From contig CAZFME010000049.1 of the NCBI GenBank assembly GCA_964520055.1, positions 1 to 15,149 on the forward strand: a stretch of DNA of 15,149 bases. The letters are read 5' to 3'. Source of the stretch: DUNY01 sp964520055 (GTDB lineage: Bacteria > Bacillota > Thermosediminibacteria > Thermosediminibacterales > Tepidanaerobacteraceae). This document shows, piece by piece, positions 6,247-14,592 of the stretch. Positions within the stretch are counted from its first letter, which is position 1. Each line of letters starts with the position of its first letter. The notes under the pieces are model-generated. The model made no database searches. It was not told the origin of the DNA and saw only the letters and a program-made list of their open reading frames with translations. Both the position numbers and the translations under genes were made by a program.

Positions 6247-7638
6247 ATGAGTGCTAAATGGAAGAATCCTTTAAAGTATAAAATATTGACATGGGGTTGT
6301 CAGATGAATACCCATGACAGCGAAGTGATTTCAGGCATCCTGCAAAAGATGGGGTATTGTCCAGCCGCTACACTTAAAGAATCGGATGTAATCATTTTAA
6401 ATACGTGTTGTGTCAGAGAAAATGCTGAGAGAAAGGTATATGGACGGATAGCACAGCTAAAGCAGTTTAAACAGAGAAATCCCAACTTGATTCTTGCTGT
6501 TTCCGGGTGTATGGTACAGCAACCGCATGTCATCGAACATATATCAGAGAAAATGCCCTATGTGGATATTTTATTTGGTATAAAAAATGTTCATAAGCTA
6601 CCCGAACTTATTGAAAACTCCAGACAAGCAAATCTACCAGTAATTGAAATAGTAGGAAACTCGGATATTGATGAAAATCTCCCGATTAAACGAGCAGATG
6701 ATGTAAAAGCTTGGGTGACAATTACCTATGGGTGTAATAACTATTGCAGCTACTGCATTGTACCATATGTAAGGGGTAGGGAAAAAAGCCGTAGTCCGAA
6801 AAGTATCTTAAGAGAAGTCAAAAACCTTGCCGGAGAAGGTTTCATAGAAGTTAATCTGTTAGGTCAAAATGTAAATTCTTATGGCAAAGATTTAGAAGTA
6901 CCTGTGACTTTTCCCGAACTTTTGAGAAAGGTAAACAACATTGATGGTATTAAGCGCATAAGATTCATAACCTCTCATCCGAAAGATTTATCTGATGATC
7001 TTATTCTAGCAATGAAGGAATGTAAAAAAGTATGTGAACATATTCATCTACCTGTTCAGGCAGGAAGCAATCGGATTTTATCCAAAATGAATCGGAAATA
7101 TACCAGGGAGCATTATATGGACTTAATTAAAAAACTGCGTGATGCCATTCCGCATATAGCTATTACCACTGATATAATCGTCGGTTTACCCGGTGAGACA
7201 GAAGAGGATTTTTTAGATACTATTGATCTGGTGAAAGAGGTGGAATTTGACTCAGCCTTTACTTTCATGTATTCTAAGCGCAGGGGAACTCCGGCAGCTA
7301 AAATAGCGGATCAAATTGAGGATGATATAAAAAAAGAGCGACTCAATAGACTGATGCAGGTACAGGATGTCATAACAGGGGATAAAAACATGAGTCTGAA
7401 AGGAACAATACAAGAGGTATTGGTTGAGGGAGTTAGCAAGGGCAATGTCAGCAGACTATCCGGGCGAAGTAGAACAAACAAACTGGTGAACTTTGACGGC
7501 TCTAAAGATTTAATAGGCAAACTTATTAATGTAAAGATTACCGAACCTCATACTTGGTCTTTATTAGGTGAGATTATAAGATGGGACATGCAGGGGGTTT
7601 TTGCTTTAAATGGACACTCCTATGATAAGACAATATAA
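6247..7638 (+). CDS. miaB: tRNA-2-methylthio-N6-dimethylallyladenosine synthase MiaB
   Basis: This radical-SAM methylthiotransferase adds the 2-methylthio group to i6A37 in tRNAs reading UNN codons, acting on the product of MiaA encoded about 4.4 kb downstream. The start is ATG 6247 because AAGGAG lies eight bases upstream; an in-frame ATG at 6178 would add an unrelated tail. Domains in order: an N-terminal UPF0004 domain with auxiliary cluster ligands C18 (TWGCQMNTHDSE), C54 (NTCCVREN) and C88 (SGCMVQQ); the radical SAM core with CxxxCxxC at C163, C167 and C170 (YGCNNYCSYC); and a C-terminal TRAM domain (about 375-445). The HDSE sequence after the first Cys is MiaB-like, unlike MtaB or RimO. 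At 463 residues the length is normal. Its 3' end overlaps mutS by 29 bases. Confidence 0.96.
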   Translation: MSAKWKNPLKYKILTWGCQMNTHDSEVISGILQKMGYCPAATLKESDVIILNTCCVRENAERKVYGRIAQLKQFKQRNPNLILAVSGCMVQQPHVIEHISEKMPYVDILFGIKNVHKLPELIENSRQANLPVIEIVGNSDIDENLPIKRADDVKAWVTITYGCNNYCSYCIVPYVRGREKSRSPKSILREVKNLAGEGFIEVNLLGQNVNSYGKDLEVPVTFPELLRKVNNIDGIKRIRFITSHPKDLSDDLILAMKECKKVCEHIHLPVQAGSNRILSKMNRKYTREHYMDLIKKLRDAIPHIAITTDIIVGLPGETEEDFLDTIDLVKEVEFDSAFTFMYSKRRGTPAAKIADQIEDDIKKERLNRLMQVQDVITGDKNMSLKGTIQEVLVEGVSKGNVSRLSGRSRTNKLVNFDGSKDLIGKLINVKITEPHTWSLLGEIIRWDMQGVFALNGHSYDKTI

Positions 7639-10204
7639 AGAGATAAAAAATAAATATAAAGATTACATAGTTTTTTTTAGACTAGGCGATTTTTATGAGA
7701 TGTTTTTTGAGGATGCTCATATTTGCTCAAAAGAGCTGGAGATTACACTTACATCCAGGGACCCTGACAATAAAGTGCCCATGGCCGGAGTGCCACATCA
7801 TGCAGCAGATCAATATGTTTCCAAACTTGTATCTAAAGGTTACAAAGTTGTCATATGTGAACAAGTTGAAGACCCCAAACTCGCAAAAGGAATCGTAAAG
7901 CGAGAAGTGGTAAAAATTGTCACGCCAGGCACCATTACCGATTTAAATGCTTTGGAAGAAAATAAGAACAATTATCTAGGATGTGTCTTTAAGGCTGGGG
8001 ATGGATGTGGGCTAGCTTTTGTAGACCTGATGACAGGTGAATTTGATATAACAGAATTAAAATCAGCCTACCCATATCATGAATTGATAAACGAAGTCAG
8101 TCGATTTGAACCGAGGGAATGTTTAACAAATCATAAACTGGTAAAAGAAAAGCTATTATATAAAAAGCTAAAGGAAAACCTGGATCTCTATTTTACTTTT
8201 AGAGATGAAGTATATTTTGATGAAGAAGCCTCTTTAGATTTATTATTATCACAGTTTGGCGAAGAAAATATCAGAGAATTCAAGGCTAAAAGACTGGCTT
8301 GTAGAGCTGCCGGGGCATGCCTAAAGTATTTAAACGAAACTCAAAAATCAAATCTATCACATATTAACTCTATTTCTTATTATGAAAATCGCGATTTTAT
8401 GATTTTAGATTTTGCCTGCCGCAAAAATCTCGAAATAACCGAGAGTCTGCGAGAAGGTAAAAAGACAGGGAGCCTTTTATGGGTGTTGGACAGAACATCC
8501 ACAGCAATGGGTGCACGGCTGCTCAGAAAGTGGACTGAACAACCATTAATTGATATCTTGAGAATCAAGCAAAGGCAAGATGCAGTGGGGGAATTATTCA
8601 ACAACTATATCTTAAGAGCGGATTTAAAGGAACAGTTGAAAAATGTTTACGATATAGAGCGCTTGACCGGGAAATTAGTCTGTGGAAATGCCAATGCCAG
8701 AGATCTATTGGCTATAAAAAATACTATAATGAGATTACCTAAAATTAAATGTATCCTTGCTCAGTGCACCTCGAAGCTTATGCATAATATCTATGAACAA
8801 ATAGATCCACTGGAAGATGTATGCCTGTTGCTAGAGAAATCCATATCTGATGATCCTCCTTTGACAATTAAAGAGGCAAATATCATTAAAGACGGGTACA
8901 ATTCAGAAATAGATAAACTTAGAAAAGCTTCGCGTGAAGGTAAGGCATGGATAGCTGATTTAGAAAAAAATGAACGAGAAAAAACCGGGATAAAATCTTT
9001 AAAAATTGGATTTAACAAGGTTTTTGGTTATTATATAGAAATAACTAAATCTAACCTTGCGATGGTTCCTGAAAACTATATCAGAAAACAAACATTAGCT
9101 AATTCTGAACGTTATTTTACTGAACAATTAAAGGAATACGAATCACTTATACTCAATGCTAAAGAAAAACTTCAGGAATTAGAATACAATTTATTTTGTA
9201 AAATACGTGAAAGGCTTATTGAAGAAATCCCCAGACTGAAACAGAGTGCTTACAATTTATCTTTACTGGATGCATTGTTGTCACTTGCCGAAGTCTCATA
9301 TAGCAATAACTACATAAAACCTGAAATAACTCTGAGTGATGAGATAAATATTATAGAAGGTCGGCACCCGGTTGTTGAACTTACCCAAAAAGAAGAACTA
9401 TTTATCCCCAACGATACAAGGATAAATTGTGGTAACAATCTGATTTCTGTAATAACGGGTCCTAATATGGCGGGCAAATCTACTTATATGAGACAGGTTG
9501 CTTTAATTGTGTTAATGGCCCAAATCGGTTGTTTCATCCCTGCAAAAAAAGCTGAAATGGGTCTTGTAGACCGTGTTTTTACACGTATAGGAGCTTCGGA
9601 TAATTTAGCTTTGGGACAAAGCACCTTTATGGTAGAGATGATGGAAATAGCCAATATACTTAAGAACGCCACCAACAAAAGTCTTTTGATTTTAGATGAA
9701 GTAGGCCGTGGGACCAGTACTTTTGACGGTCTTTCCATTGCTTGGGCGGTTATAGAATACATACAAAAAAATATAAAGTCTAAAACACTGTTTGCCACTC
9801 ATTACCATGAATTGACAGCCTTAAAAGACTTAAATGGTATTAAAAATTATAAGATTACCGTTAAGGAAAAAGGTGAGGATGTTATATTTTTAAGAAAAAT
9901 CATTCCTGGAGAAGCTGATAAAAGTTATGGTATACAAGTGGCCAAACTAGCCGGAGTTCCCATCGCCGTAATTAACAGAGCCAAAAACATCTTAGCCAAT
10001 CTAGAGCAAAATCAACCTCAAGATAAAGCATCTATATCAGATGTTGCAGCTGCCAATGACGCAGACTTAAATGAGAGTCAGTTAAACTTAGATATTTATA
10101 AAAATGAGGAAATAATAGAGCAGATAAAATCGGTAAATATAGACACTTTAACTCCTTTAGAGGCTCTAAACTTTTTATTTTCTATTAAAAGGCAATTGAT
10201 TTAA
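7610..10204 (+). CDS. mutS: DNA mismatch repair protein MutS
   Basis: MutS is a homodimeric ATPase that recognises mispaired and looped-out bases and recruits MutL. The start MDTPMIRQYKEIK matches the usual TPMMxQY opening. The mismatch-reading Phe-x-Glu is F28-Y29-E30 in RLGDFYEMFFEDA. Connector, lever and clamp domains follow (about 120-560). The ATPase domain has Walker A TGPNMAGKST (616-625), Walker B LLILDEVGRGTSTFDG (D696, E697) and ATHYHEL. A C-terminal helical tail contains QLNLDIY (824-830), which resembles, without proving, a beta-clamp binding motif. At 864 residues it is the normal length for MutS1, and there is no Smr domain, so it is not MutS2. The start lies inside the end of miaB (29-base overlap), implying translational coupling; GGGGG about 11 bases upstream serves as ribosome binding site. 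Confidence 0.98.
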   Translation: MDTPMIRQYKEIKNKYKDYIVFFRLGDFYEMFFEDAHICSKELEITLTSRDPDNKVPMAGVPHHAADQYVSKLVSKGYKVVICEQVEDPKLAKGIVKREVVKIVTPGTITDLNALEENKNNYLGCVFKAGDGCGLAFVDLMTGEFDITELKSAYPYHELINEVSRFEPRECLTNHKLVKEKLLYKKLKENLDLYFTFRDEVYFDEEASLDLLLSQFGEENIREFKAKRLACRAAGACLKYLNETQKSNLSHINSISYYENRDFMILDFACRKNLEITESLREGKKTGSLLWVLDRTSTAMGARLLRKWTEQPLIDILRIKQRQDAVGELFNNYILRADLKEQLKNVYDIERLTGKLVCGNANARDLLAIKNTIMRLPKIKCILAQCTSKLMHNIYEQIDPLEDVCLLLEKSISDDPPLTIKEANIIKDGYNSEIDKLRKASREGKAWIADLEKNEREKTGIKSLKIGFNKVFGYYIEITKSNLAMVPENYIRKQTLANSERYFTEQLKEYESLILNAKEKLQELEYNLFCKIRERLIEEIPRLKQSAYNLSLLDALLSLAEVSYSNNYIKPEITLSDEINIIEGRHPVVELTQKEELFIPNDTRINCGNNLISVITGPNMAGKSTYMRQVALIVLMAQIGCFIPAKKAEMGLVDRVFTRIGASDNLALGQSTFMVEMMEIANILKNATNKSLLILDEVGRGTSTFDGLSIAWAVIEYIQKNIKSKTLFATHYHELTALKDLNGIKNYKITVKEKGEDVIFLRKIIPGEADKSYGIQVAKLAGVPIAVINRAKNILANLEQNQPQDKASISDVAAANDADLNESQLNLDIYKNEEIIEQIKSVNIDTLTPLEALNFLFSIKRQLI

Positions 10205-10215
10205 GGAGAAGATCA

Positions 10216-12060
10216 ATGGGGAAAATTAACATTCTGGGGCATGATATAGCCTCTAAAATTGCAGCCGGTGAAGTTATAGAAAGACCGGTTTCTGTAGTAA
10301 AAGAACTTATAGAGAATTCTATAGATGCCGGTTGCAAAAATATTATTGTTGAAATTGAAAAAGGTGGTAAAAAAAGCATAAAAGTTATTGATGACGGCGA
10401 GGGTATGTCCAGAGAAGATGTGAAACTAGCTTTTAAGCGACATGCCACAAGTAAAATCAGTAAAGCTGATGATATATTTAATATAAACACCCTCGGATTT
10501 AGAGGAGAAGCTTTGGCAAGCATTGCTGCGGTTTCAAATCTATCGGTAATAACTAAGATTAAAGAGGACCCGGTAGGAACTCTGTGTAAGATAAATGGTG
10601 GTGTAATTGAAGAATTTGATGAAATTGCCGCTACAGACGGGTGCCTAATTGAAGTTAGAAATTTATTTTTTAACACTCCTGCAAGACTAAAGTTTTTAAG
10701 TAATAATACCCATGAAACTTCACGAATAACAGATTTAATTACAAGGGTTGCATTTGGGAATATAGATATATCTTTTCGTTTTATCAATGATGGTAAACAA
10801 TTATTTTATAGCAGTGGCAATGGTGATTATAGAGAAGTCATCGCTAAGGTATACGGGGTGGATTTGGCTAAGCAAGTCATACCCATTGAAAGGGTTTTTG
10901 ACAGCGGTAAAATCTGGGGATATATATCAACACCAAGTTTTAATCGGGGCAATCGTTCTGGGCAGACATTTTTTGTAAACCGCCGCTTTATTAAGGATTC
11001 AGGCCTCACTTTTTGTCTGGAAAGGGCATATAGGACTATGATACCTATAAAACGATTTCCGATAGCAATTGTTTTTATAGATATTGGTAATTCACAAATA
11101 GATGTTAACGTACATCCATCAAAAATGGAGATAAAATTTCAAAATGAGAATCAGGTTCATCAAGCACTGTTTAATGTTGTTAATGATAGTTTAAAGAGAA
11201 ATGTATTAATTCCAAAAGAAACTTTCGATAAACCCTATATAAATAATCCACAACCAATTGTTACCCAAACTCAGTTAGAATTAAAAAGAGATGCGTTACC
11301 AAAAAATGAATATAATTCCAGTAATCATAACAAAATATATAATGAAACACAAGCTTCAATAGATTTCGTAAAAGAACCATCAGTCATAGAAAAGGAAAAA
11401 AGTATGATGGAATGTTCTGATACAGTAGTAAAACCAAAGGAGGTAGGACTTGAAAAACCTAATGATTTAATAGAGAGTAAGGCACAAAAGTTTGAGTTTC
11501 AAAGAATTCTCGGTCAGTTGTTTAATACATATATAGTGGTTGAAGGGGAAAATGAGTTTTATTTAGTAGATCAACATGCTGCTCATGAGAGGATATTGTA
11601 TGAACTGTATTCTAATAGATATACTAAACCGCCAGATTCTCAAAATTTAGTGGCTCCATATGTTTTATACCTCTCGACCCAGGAGATGATGCTGATAGAA
11701 AGCTATAAAGCAGATATTTTAAAAATGGGTTTTGATTTTTCGATTTTTGGAACGGATTCTGTGCTCATTCGTTCAGTTCCATATATTTTCAATAAACCTG
11801 TAGACCCAATAACATTACGTGATACTCTCGACCAAATAAATAGCAGTGAATATGTCGGGTATTCTACAAAAGAAAGGTTAATAATTTCGATGTCATGTCA
11901 TACCGCCATAAAAGCGGGGGATGTTTTATCACCTATAGAAATTCAAGAGTTGCTTGAACAGTTAAAAAAAACCGAAGGCCCTTACTCTTGTCCGCATGGT
12001 AGGCCCACTATAATAGCAATGACCAAAAATGAATTGGAAAAGAAATTTAAAAGGACATAA
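10216..12060 (+). CDS. mutL: DNA mismatch repair protein MutL (endonuclease type)
   Basis: This GHKL ATPase acts after MutS. N-terminal motifs: IAAGEVIERPVSVVKELIEN with E30 and N34 (ATP hydrolysis and Mg binding), DDGEGM and TLGFRGEALASIA. A poorly conserved, Asn/Lys/Gln-rich linker spans about 340-430. The C-terminal domain carries DQHAAHERILYE (452-463), an exact match to the DQHA(X)2E(X)4E nicking motif, plus the metal-site motifs CHTAIKAGD (C561) and CPHGRP (592-597). This is therefore a nicking MutL, as in organisms without MutH, where strand discrimination is thought to depend on the sliding clamp. AAGGAG directly after the mutS stop precedes ATG 10216, with an 11-base gap between the genes. 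At 614 residues it is a normal length. Confidence 0.98.
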   Translation: MGKINILGHDIASKIAAGEVIERPVSVVKELIENSIDAGCKNIIVEIEKGGKKSIKVIDDGEGMSREDVKLAFKRHATSKISKADDIFNINTLGFRGEALASIAAVSNLSVITKIKEDPVGTLCKINGGVIEEFDEIAATDGCLIEVRNLFFNTPARLKFLSNNTHETSRITDLITRVAFGNIDISFRFINDGKQLFYSSGNGDYREVIAKVYGVDLAKQVIPIERVFDSGKIWGYISTPSFNRGNRSGQTFFVNRRFIKDSGLTFCLERAYRTMIPIKRFPIAIVFIDIGNSQIDVNVHPSKMEIKFQNENQVHQALFNVVNDSLKRNVLIPKETFDKPYINNPQPIVTQTQLELKRDALPKNEYNSSNHNKIYNETQASIDFVKEPSVIEKEKSMMECSDTVVKPKEVGLEKPNDLIESKAQKFEFQRILGQLFNTYIVVEGENEFYLVDQHAAHERILYELYSNRYTKPPDSQNLVAPYVLYLSTQEMMLIESYKADILKMGFDFSIFGTDSVLIRSVPYIFNKPVDPITLRDTLDQINSSEYVGYSTKERLIISMSCHTAIKAGDVLSPIEIQELLEQLKKTEGPYSCPHGRPTIIAMTKNELEKKFKRT

Positions 12061-12064
12061 GTAC

Positions 12065-13009
12065 ATGCAAAAAGAGTTGCTAGCAGTTATTGTGGGGCCT
12101 ACTGCAGTAGGAAAAACAGAAATAGCAATAGAAGTGGCACAAAAAATAGGTGCAGAAATAATCTCCGCTGATTCAATGCAAATATATCGCCATATGAACA
12201 TCGGAACAGCTAAACCCTTATTAGAACAGCAAAAAGGGGTAGCACATCATATGATCGATATTATTAATCCCGATGAAGAATTTAGTGCGGCTGATTTCCA
12301 AGTTCAAGCAAAACTTCATATCCGAGATATTCACCGTCGCCGTAAAATACCGCTATTGACCGGGGGGACAGGATTTTATATAAATTCTGTCTGTTATAAT
12401 TATACTTTTTCTAAAGCTAAAAAAGATGATTCTTTTAGAAAACAACTGCAAAGCGTAGCTCAAAAATATGGTAATGATTATCTATACAAAAAACTTGAAA
12501 AGTTGGACCCTAAGGCAGCAAAAAAAATACATCCCAACAATTTGCGTCGGGTTATCAGAGCGCTGGAAGTATATGAAAAAACCGGAAAACCGTTTTCATA
12601 TTATGAAGCAAAGACAAAAAAGCAGCAAAGCCAATATGATTTGCTTATATATGGCTTAACAATGCCCAGAGAGGAATTATACAGGCGTATTGATGAAAGG
12701 GTATTGTCAATGATTAACAATGGTCTTGTGGCTGAAGTGCAAAAACTTTTAAAAATGGGATATAAAAAGGGTTTGAATTCAATGCAGGGGTTGGGCTATC
12801 GCCAAATCATCGATTACCTGGATGGCAAGATCACTTTGGATGAGGCCATTTATTTAATTGCTAGAGACACCCGGCATTATGCCAAGCGCCAATATACATG
12901 GTTTTTACGTAATAAAAATATCCTTTGGCTTGATATTACAAAGGAAGGAAAATATAAAATAATATCAAATATTATTAGAGATGTTGAAGGGAAAATGAAA
13001 AATACCTAG
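12065..13009 (+). CDS. miaA: tRNA dimethylallyltransferase MiaA
   Basis: MiaA transfers the dimethylallyl group of DMAPP to N6 of A37 in tRNA, giving i6A, the substrate of MiaB. The P-loop is GPTAVGKT (residues 11-18), followed by DSMQIYRHMNIGTAKP with the catalytic Asp region, HHMIDI, GGTGFYI, and the C-terminal RDTRHYAKRQYTWFL. The start is ATG 12065, nine bases after AAGGA at 12051-12055 and four bases past the mutL stop. An in-frame ATG at 12029 inside mutL would add a basic tail atypical of the family. The length of 314 residues is normal. Position between mutL and hfq is the usual order in many bacteria, and it is clearly co-transcribed with both. Confidence 0.97.
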   Translation: MQKELLAVIVGPTAVGKTEIAIEVAQKIGAEIISADSMQIYRHMNIGTAKPLLEQQKGVAHHMIDIINPDEEFSAADFQVQAKLHIRDIHRRRKIPLLTGGTGFYINSVCYNYTFSKAKKDDSFRKQLQSVAQKYGNDYLYKKLEKLDPKAAKKIHPNNLRRVIRALEVYEKTGKPFSYYEAKTKKQQSQYDLLIYGLTMPREELYRRIDERVLSMINNGLVAEVQKLLKMGYKKGLNSMQGLGYRQIIDYLDGKITLDEAIYLIARDTRHYAKRQYTWFLRNKNILWLDITKEGKYKIISNIIRDVEGKMKNT

Positions 13010-13046
13010 AATATTAAATTTAACAACAATATGAGGGGGACGCAGA

Positions 13047-13304
13047 ATGACAAGAGTACAAATAAATCTGCAAGATAATTTCTTAAATCAGATCAGAAAG
13101 GACAACATTCCTGTAACAATTTACCTTATGAATGGTTTTCAATTAAAAGGTCTGGTACGGGGTTTTGATAATTTTACAATTGTTCTTGATTCTGACGGCA
13201 AACAGCAGCTGGTATATAAACATGCTGTTTCAACTATAACGCCTTTCAGAACGGTAAATTTAAATCAAAGTACGGCGGACCAAAAGAAAGCTGATGAAGG
13301 TTAA
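13047..13304 (+). CDS. hfq: RNA chaperone Hfq
   Basis: Hfq is a hexameric Sm-like RNA-binding protein that helps small RNAs pair with mRNAs. The 85 residues begin with the RNA-binding helix (LQDNFLNQIRKDN, with the conserved Gln of the proximal face). The Sm1 motif is VTIYLMNGFQLKGLVRGFDN and Sm2 is VYKHAVSTITP, close to the canonical YKHAIST. A short charged tail follows, as in other Gram-positive Hfq proteins, without the long E. coli C-terminal extension. GAGGGGG lies seven bases before the ATG. It follows miaA by 37 bases and is the last gene before a strong terminator, so it is probably the 3' end of the miaB-mutSL-miaA transcript. Confidence 0.97.
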   Translation: MTRVQINLQDNFLNQIRKDNIPVTIYLMNGFQLKGLVRGFDNFTIVLDSDGKQQLVYKHAVSTITPFRTVNLNQSTADQKKADEG

Positions 13305-13332
13305 AAGGTTAAATAGTCCCAATACTATACTG

Positions 13333-13372
13333 AAAAAAGCTCCCGAAAATAATTATTTTCGGGAGCTTTTTT
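13333..13372 (+). terminator. Strong, nearly symmetric (probably bidirectional) terminator after hfq
   Basis: GCTCCCGAAAAT (13339-13350) pairs perfectly with ATTTTCGGGAGC (13355-13366) around AATT. The stem is preceded by six A and followed by six T (13367-13372). It ends the hfq transcript and, because of the A run on the other side, could also stop transcription arriving from the right. Confidence 0.95.
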
Positions 13373-13521
13373 GTAATAAGTAAAAACAAGAGAAGCTCCA
13401 AAAGGGCAGATGAGAATAATTGATGCTGGAACTGTATAAAGTGCTCTTGGTTTAGATTCGAGCCAATATGAATAAAAAAATAAAAAAAGCCAGCAGAACT
13501 ATGGATATGTAAGGAGTGTAA

Positions 13522-13671
13522 GTCAAGGGTTTTTCTAAATTATACAAAATTCTGGCGGATTTGTTGCATACTTCACCAAGGGTAAGGCCCCAAGCAGTAA
13601 AATTCGTTGTAATAGTTTCAAAAGTCCTACTACCAACTACGGGTGGGCCTACCCACCCCCATCCTGCCTAA
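13522..13671 (+). pseudogene. Possible remnant ORF (49 codons), unknown
   Basis: Directly after AAGGAG (13511-13516) and five further bases, an open frame reads VKGFSKLYKILADLL, then HTSPRVRPQAVKFVVIV and SKVLLPTTGGPTHPHPA, ending at TAA. The first codon is GTC, where GTG would make an ideally spaced start, so a start-codon loss is possible. The end of the frame is dictated by the GC-rich hairpin. I do not recognise the product; it may be chance. Confidence 0.25.
13641..13658. repeat. GC-rich inverted repeat (hairpin)
   Basis: GGGTGGG and CCCACCC are exact reverse complements separated by CCTA, in an otherwise AT-rich stretch. No T tract follows, so it is not a standard terminator. It could be a hairpin belonging to a mobile element end. 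Confidence 0.5.
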
Positions 13672-13942
13672 AATTACCTAAAAAAAGAGGGATTCGTATA
13701 GTTTTTGTCGAAAACATATTTTGGCTCATACGATTGCCAGTTAAGTGATGGCTTTTTTAGCATATATGAATGAAATCCCCAAAGCCTAGTAGCTAATCGT
13801 GGCTTCAACTGTAACAGGACTTGCCACAATAATTCTCGACTCTGTTCGCAGGGTTACAACAACTATAACTGGTGTTATGGGGTTATACCTTGGGCTTTCA
13901 GTATAGTTTTGCTACAGTTTGTATCAAAAGGCCGAAAGCTGA

Positions 13943-14301
13943 CTTTCAGATATAGACGATATTCCCAATTTCATAGCGCAAAGGTAAACTTATAGGTCGT
14001 AGCGGTAAAGGTAATAAATACCGTGAAGTGCCACTTTCATCAGAGTGAAAAAGACCATAGCTGACTACGTAAGCATGCAGCTACTAATTTGAGCAGACGT
14101 ATATCCACAAGTGAACGGGGTTCGCTTAAAACTGATGCCATTCGAAATACTTAAGAAATACGCCAGTAAAGTTGATTTAGAACATAAAGTGCACCTACAT
14201 CTTTTTTGTCACCAATTATAACTGAACTACTTCGCCATAAAGCCGATGTCTCAGCAAATTCAGGAAGACATATAATTGAAGATCAAGAAATTGAGGAATA
14301 A
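13943..14301 (+). pseudogene. Decayed tyrosine recombinase (phage/XerC-like integrase) remnant
   Basis: The C-terminal catalytic half of a tyrosine recombinase can be followed in pieces on the plus strand. LSDIDDIPNFIAQR is at 13943-13984 and IGRSGKGNKYREVPLSSE at 13992-14045, the latter a strong match to the (K/R)GKGNKYREVPL strand of these enzymes. VKKTIADYVSMQ is at 14045-14080, ISTSERGSLKTDAIRN at 14101-14148, ILKKYASKVDLEHK at 14147-14188, and TELLRHKADV from 14221, ending at TAA 14299-14301. Neighbouring pieces are in different frames (about five shifts), and there are in-frame stops. In the HxLRH box the sequence reads HLFCH, so the second catalytic Arg is Cys (TGT, one transition from CGT). 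The gene is dead. It marks an old integration event next to hfq. Confidence 0.75.
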
Positions 14302-14577
14302 AAGATGATAGAGTAACCGGATTATGAAAAGAAGCTATAAAATATTTAAGACATTTCTAAAACGATAAAAATATAAATGGAAAGGTGCATTTTTCTTTTA
14401 CAAAAGAATAAAGGGTCAAAAGAAATAGAAAGCAAAAATATATTTAGAAACAAACTTAATGCCAATTGTGTAAAACAAATTATTTAAAAATGTTTAAAAA
14501 TACAATACAGAAATAGTAAATCATATAGTTGTTTTTAGCAGTTATACTAAATTACATAAAAAGAAATTATTGTTAAC
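14302..14577 (+). other. AT-rich intergenic stretch before hsdM
   Basis: Very AT-rich DNA with no gene-like frame on either strand. TATACT at 14543-14548 could be a -10 element for hsdM, but no -35 with normal spacing was found, so no promoter is called. The only clear signal is the ribosome binding site just after this stretch. Confidence 0.4.
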
Positions 14578-14592
14578 AAGGAGGAAACTATT

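Larger units (their letters stand above)
13373..13942 (+). other. Gene-poor stretch with scattered broken reading frames
   Basis: No intact gene is visible in these 570 bases on either strand. A short frame at 13410 reads MRIIDAGTV, stop, SALGLDSSQYE in the same phase, which looks like the start of a lost gene. A 49-codon open frame lies at 13522-13671 and a GC-rich hairpin at 13641-13658. Stops are frequent elsewhere. Together with the recombinase remnant downstream, this looks like eroding accessory DNA. Confidence 0.5.

Noticed and set aside
9484..9798. 104-codon minus-strand frame
   Set aside because: It lies opposite the Walker A/B region of mutS, whose plus-strand motifs are unmistakable.
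10185..10787. 200-codon open frame on the minus strand
   Set aside because: It lies entirely over the conserved ATPase domain of mutL, has no ribosome binding site on its strand, and its composition mirrors the mutL codons.
13410..13475. MRIIDAGTV-stop-SALGLDSSQYE as the start of a lipoate ligase-like gene
   Set aside because: The resemblance rests on memory of a few residues, with a stop after nine codons and no continuation, so no product is named.
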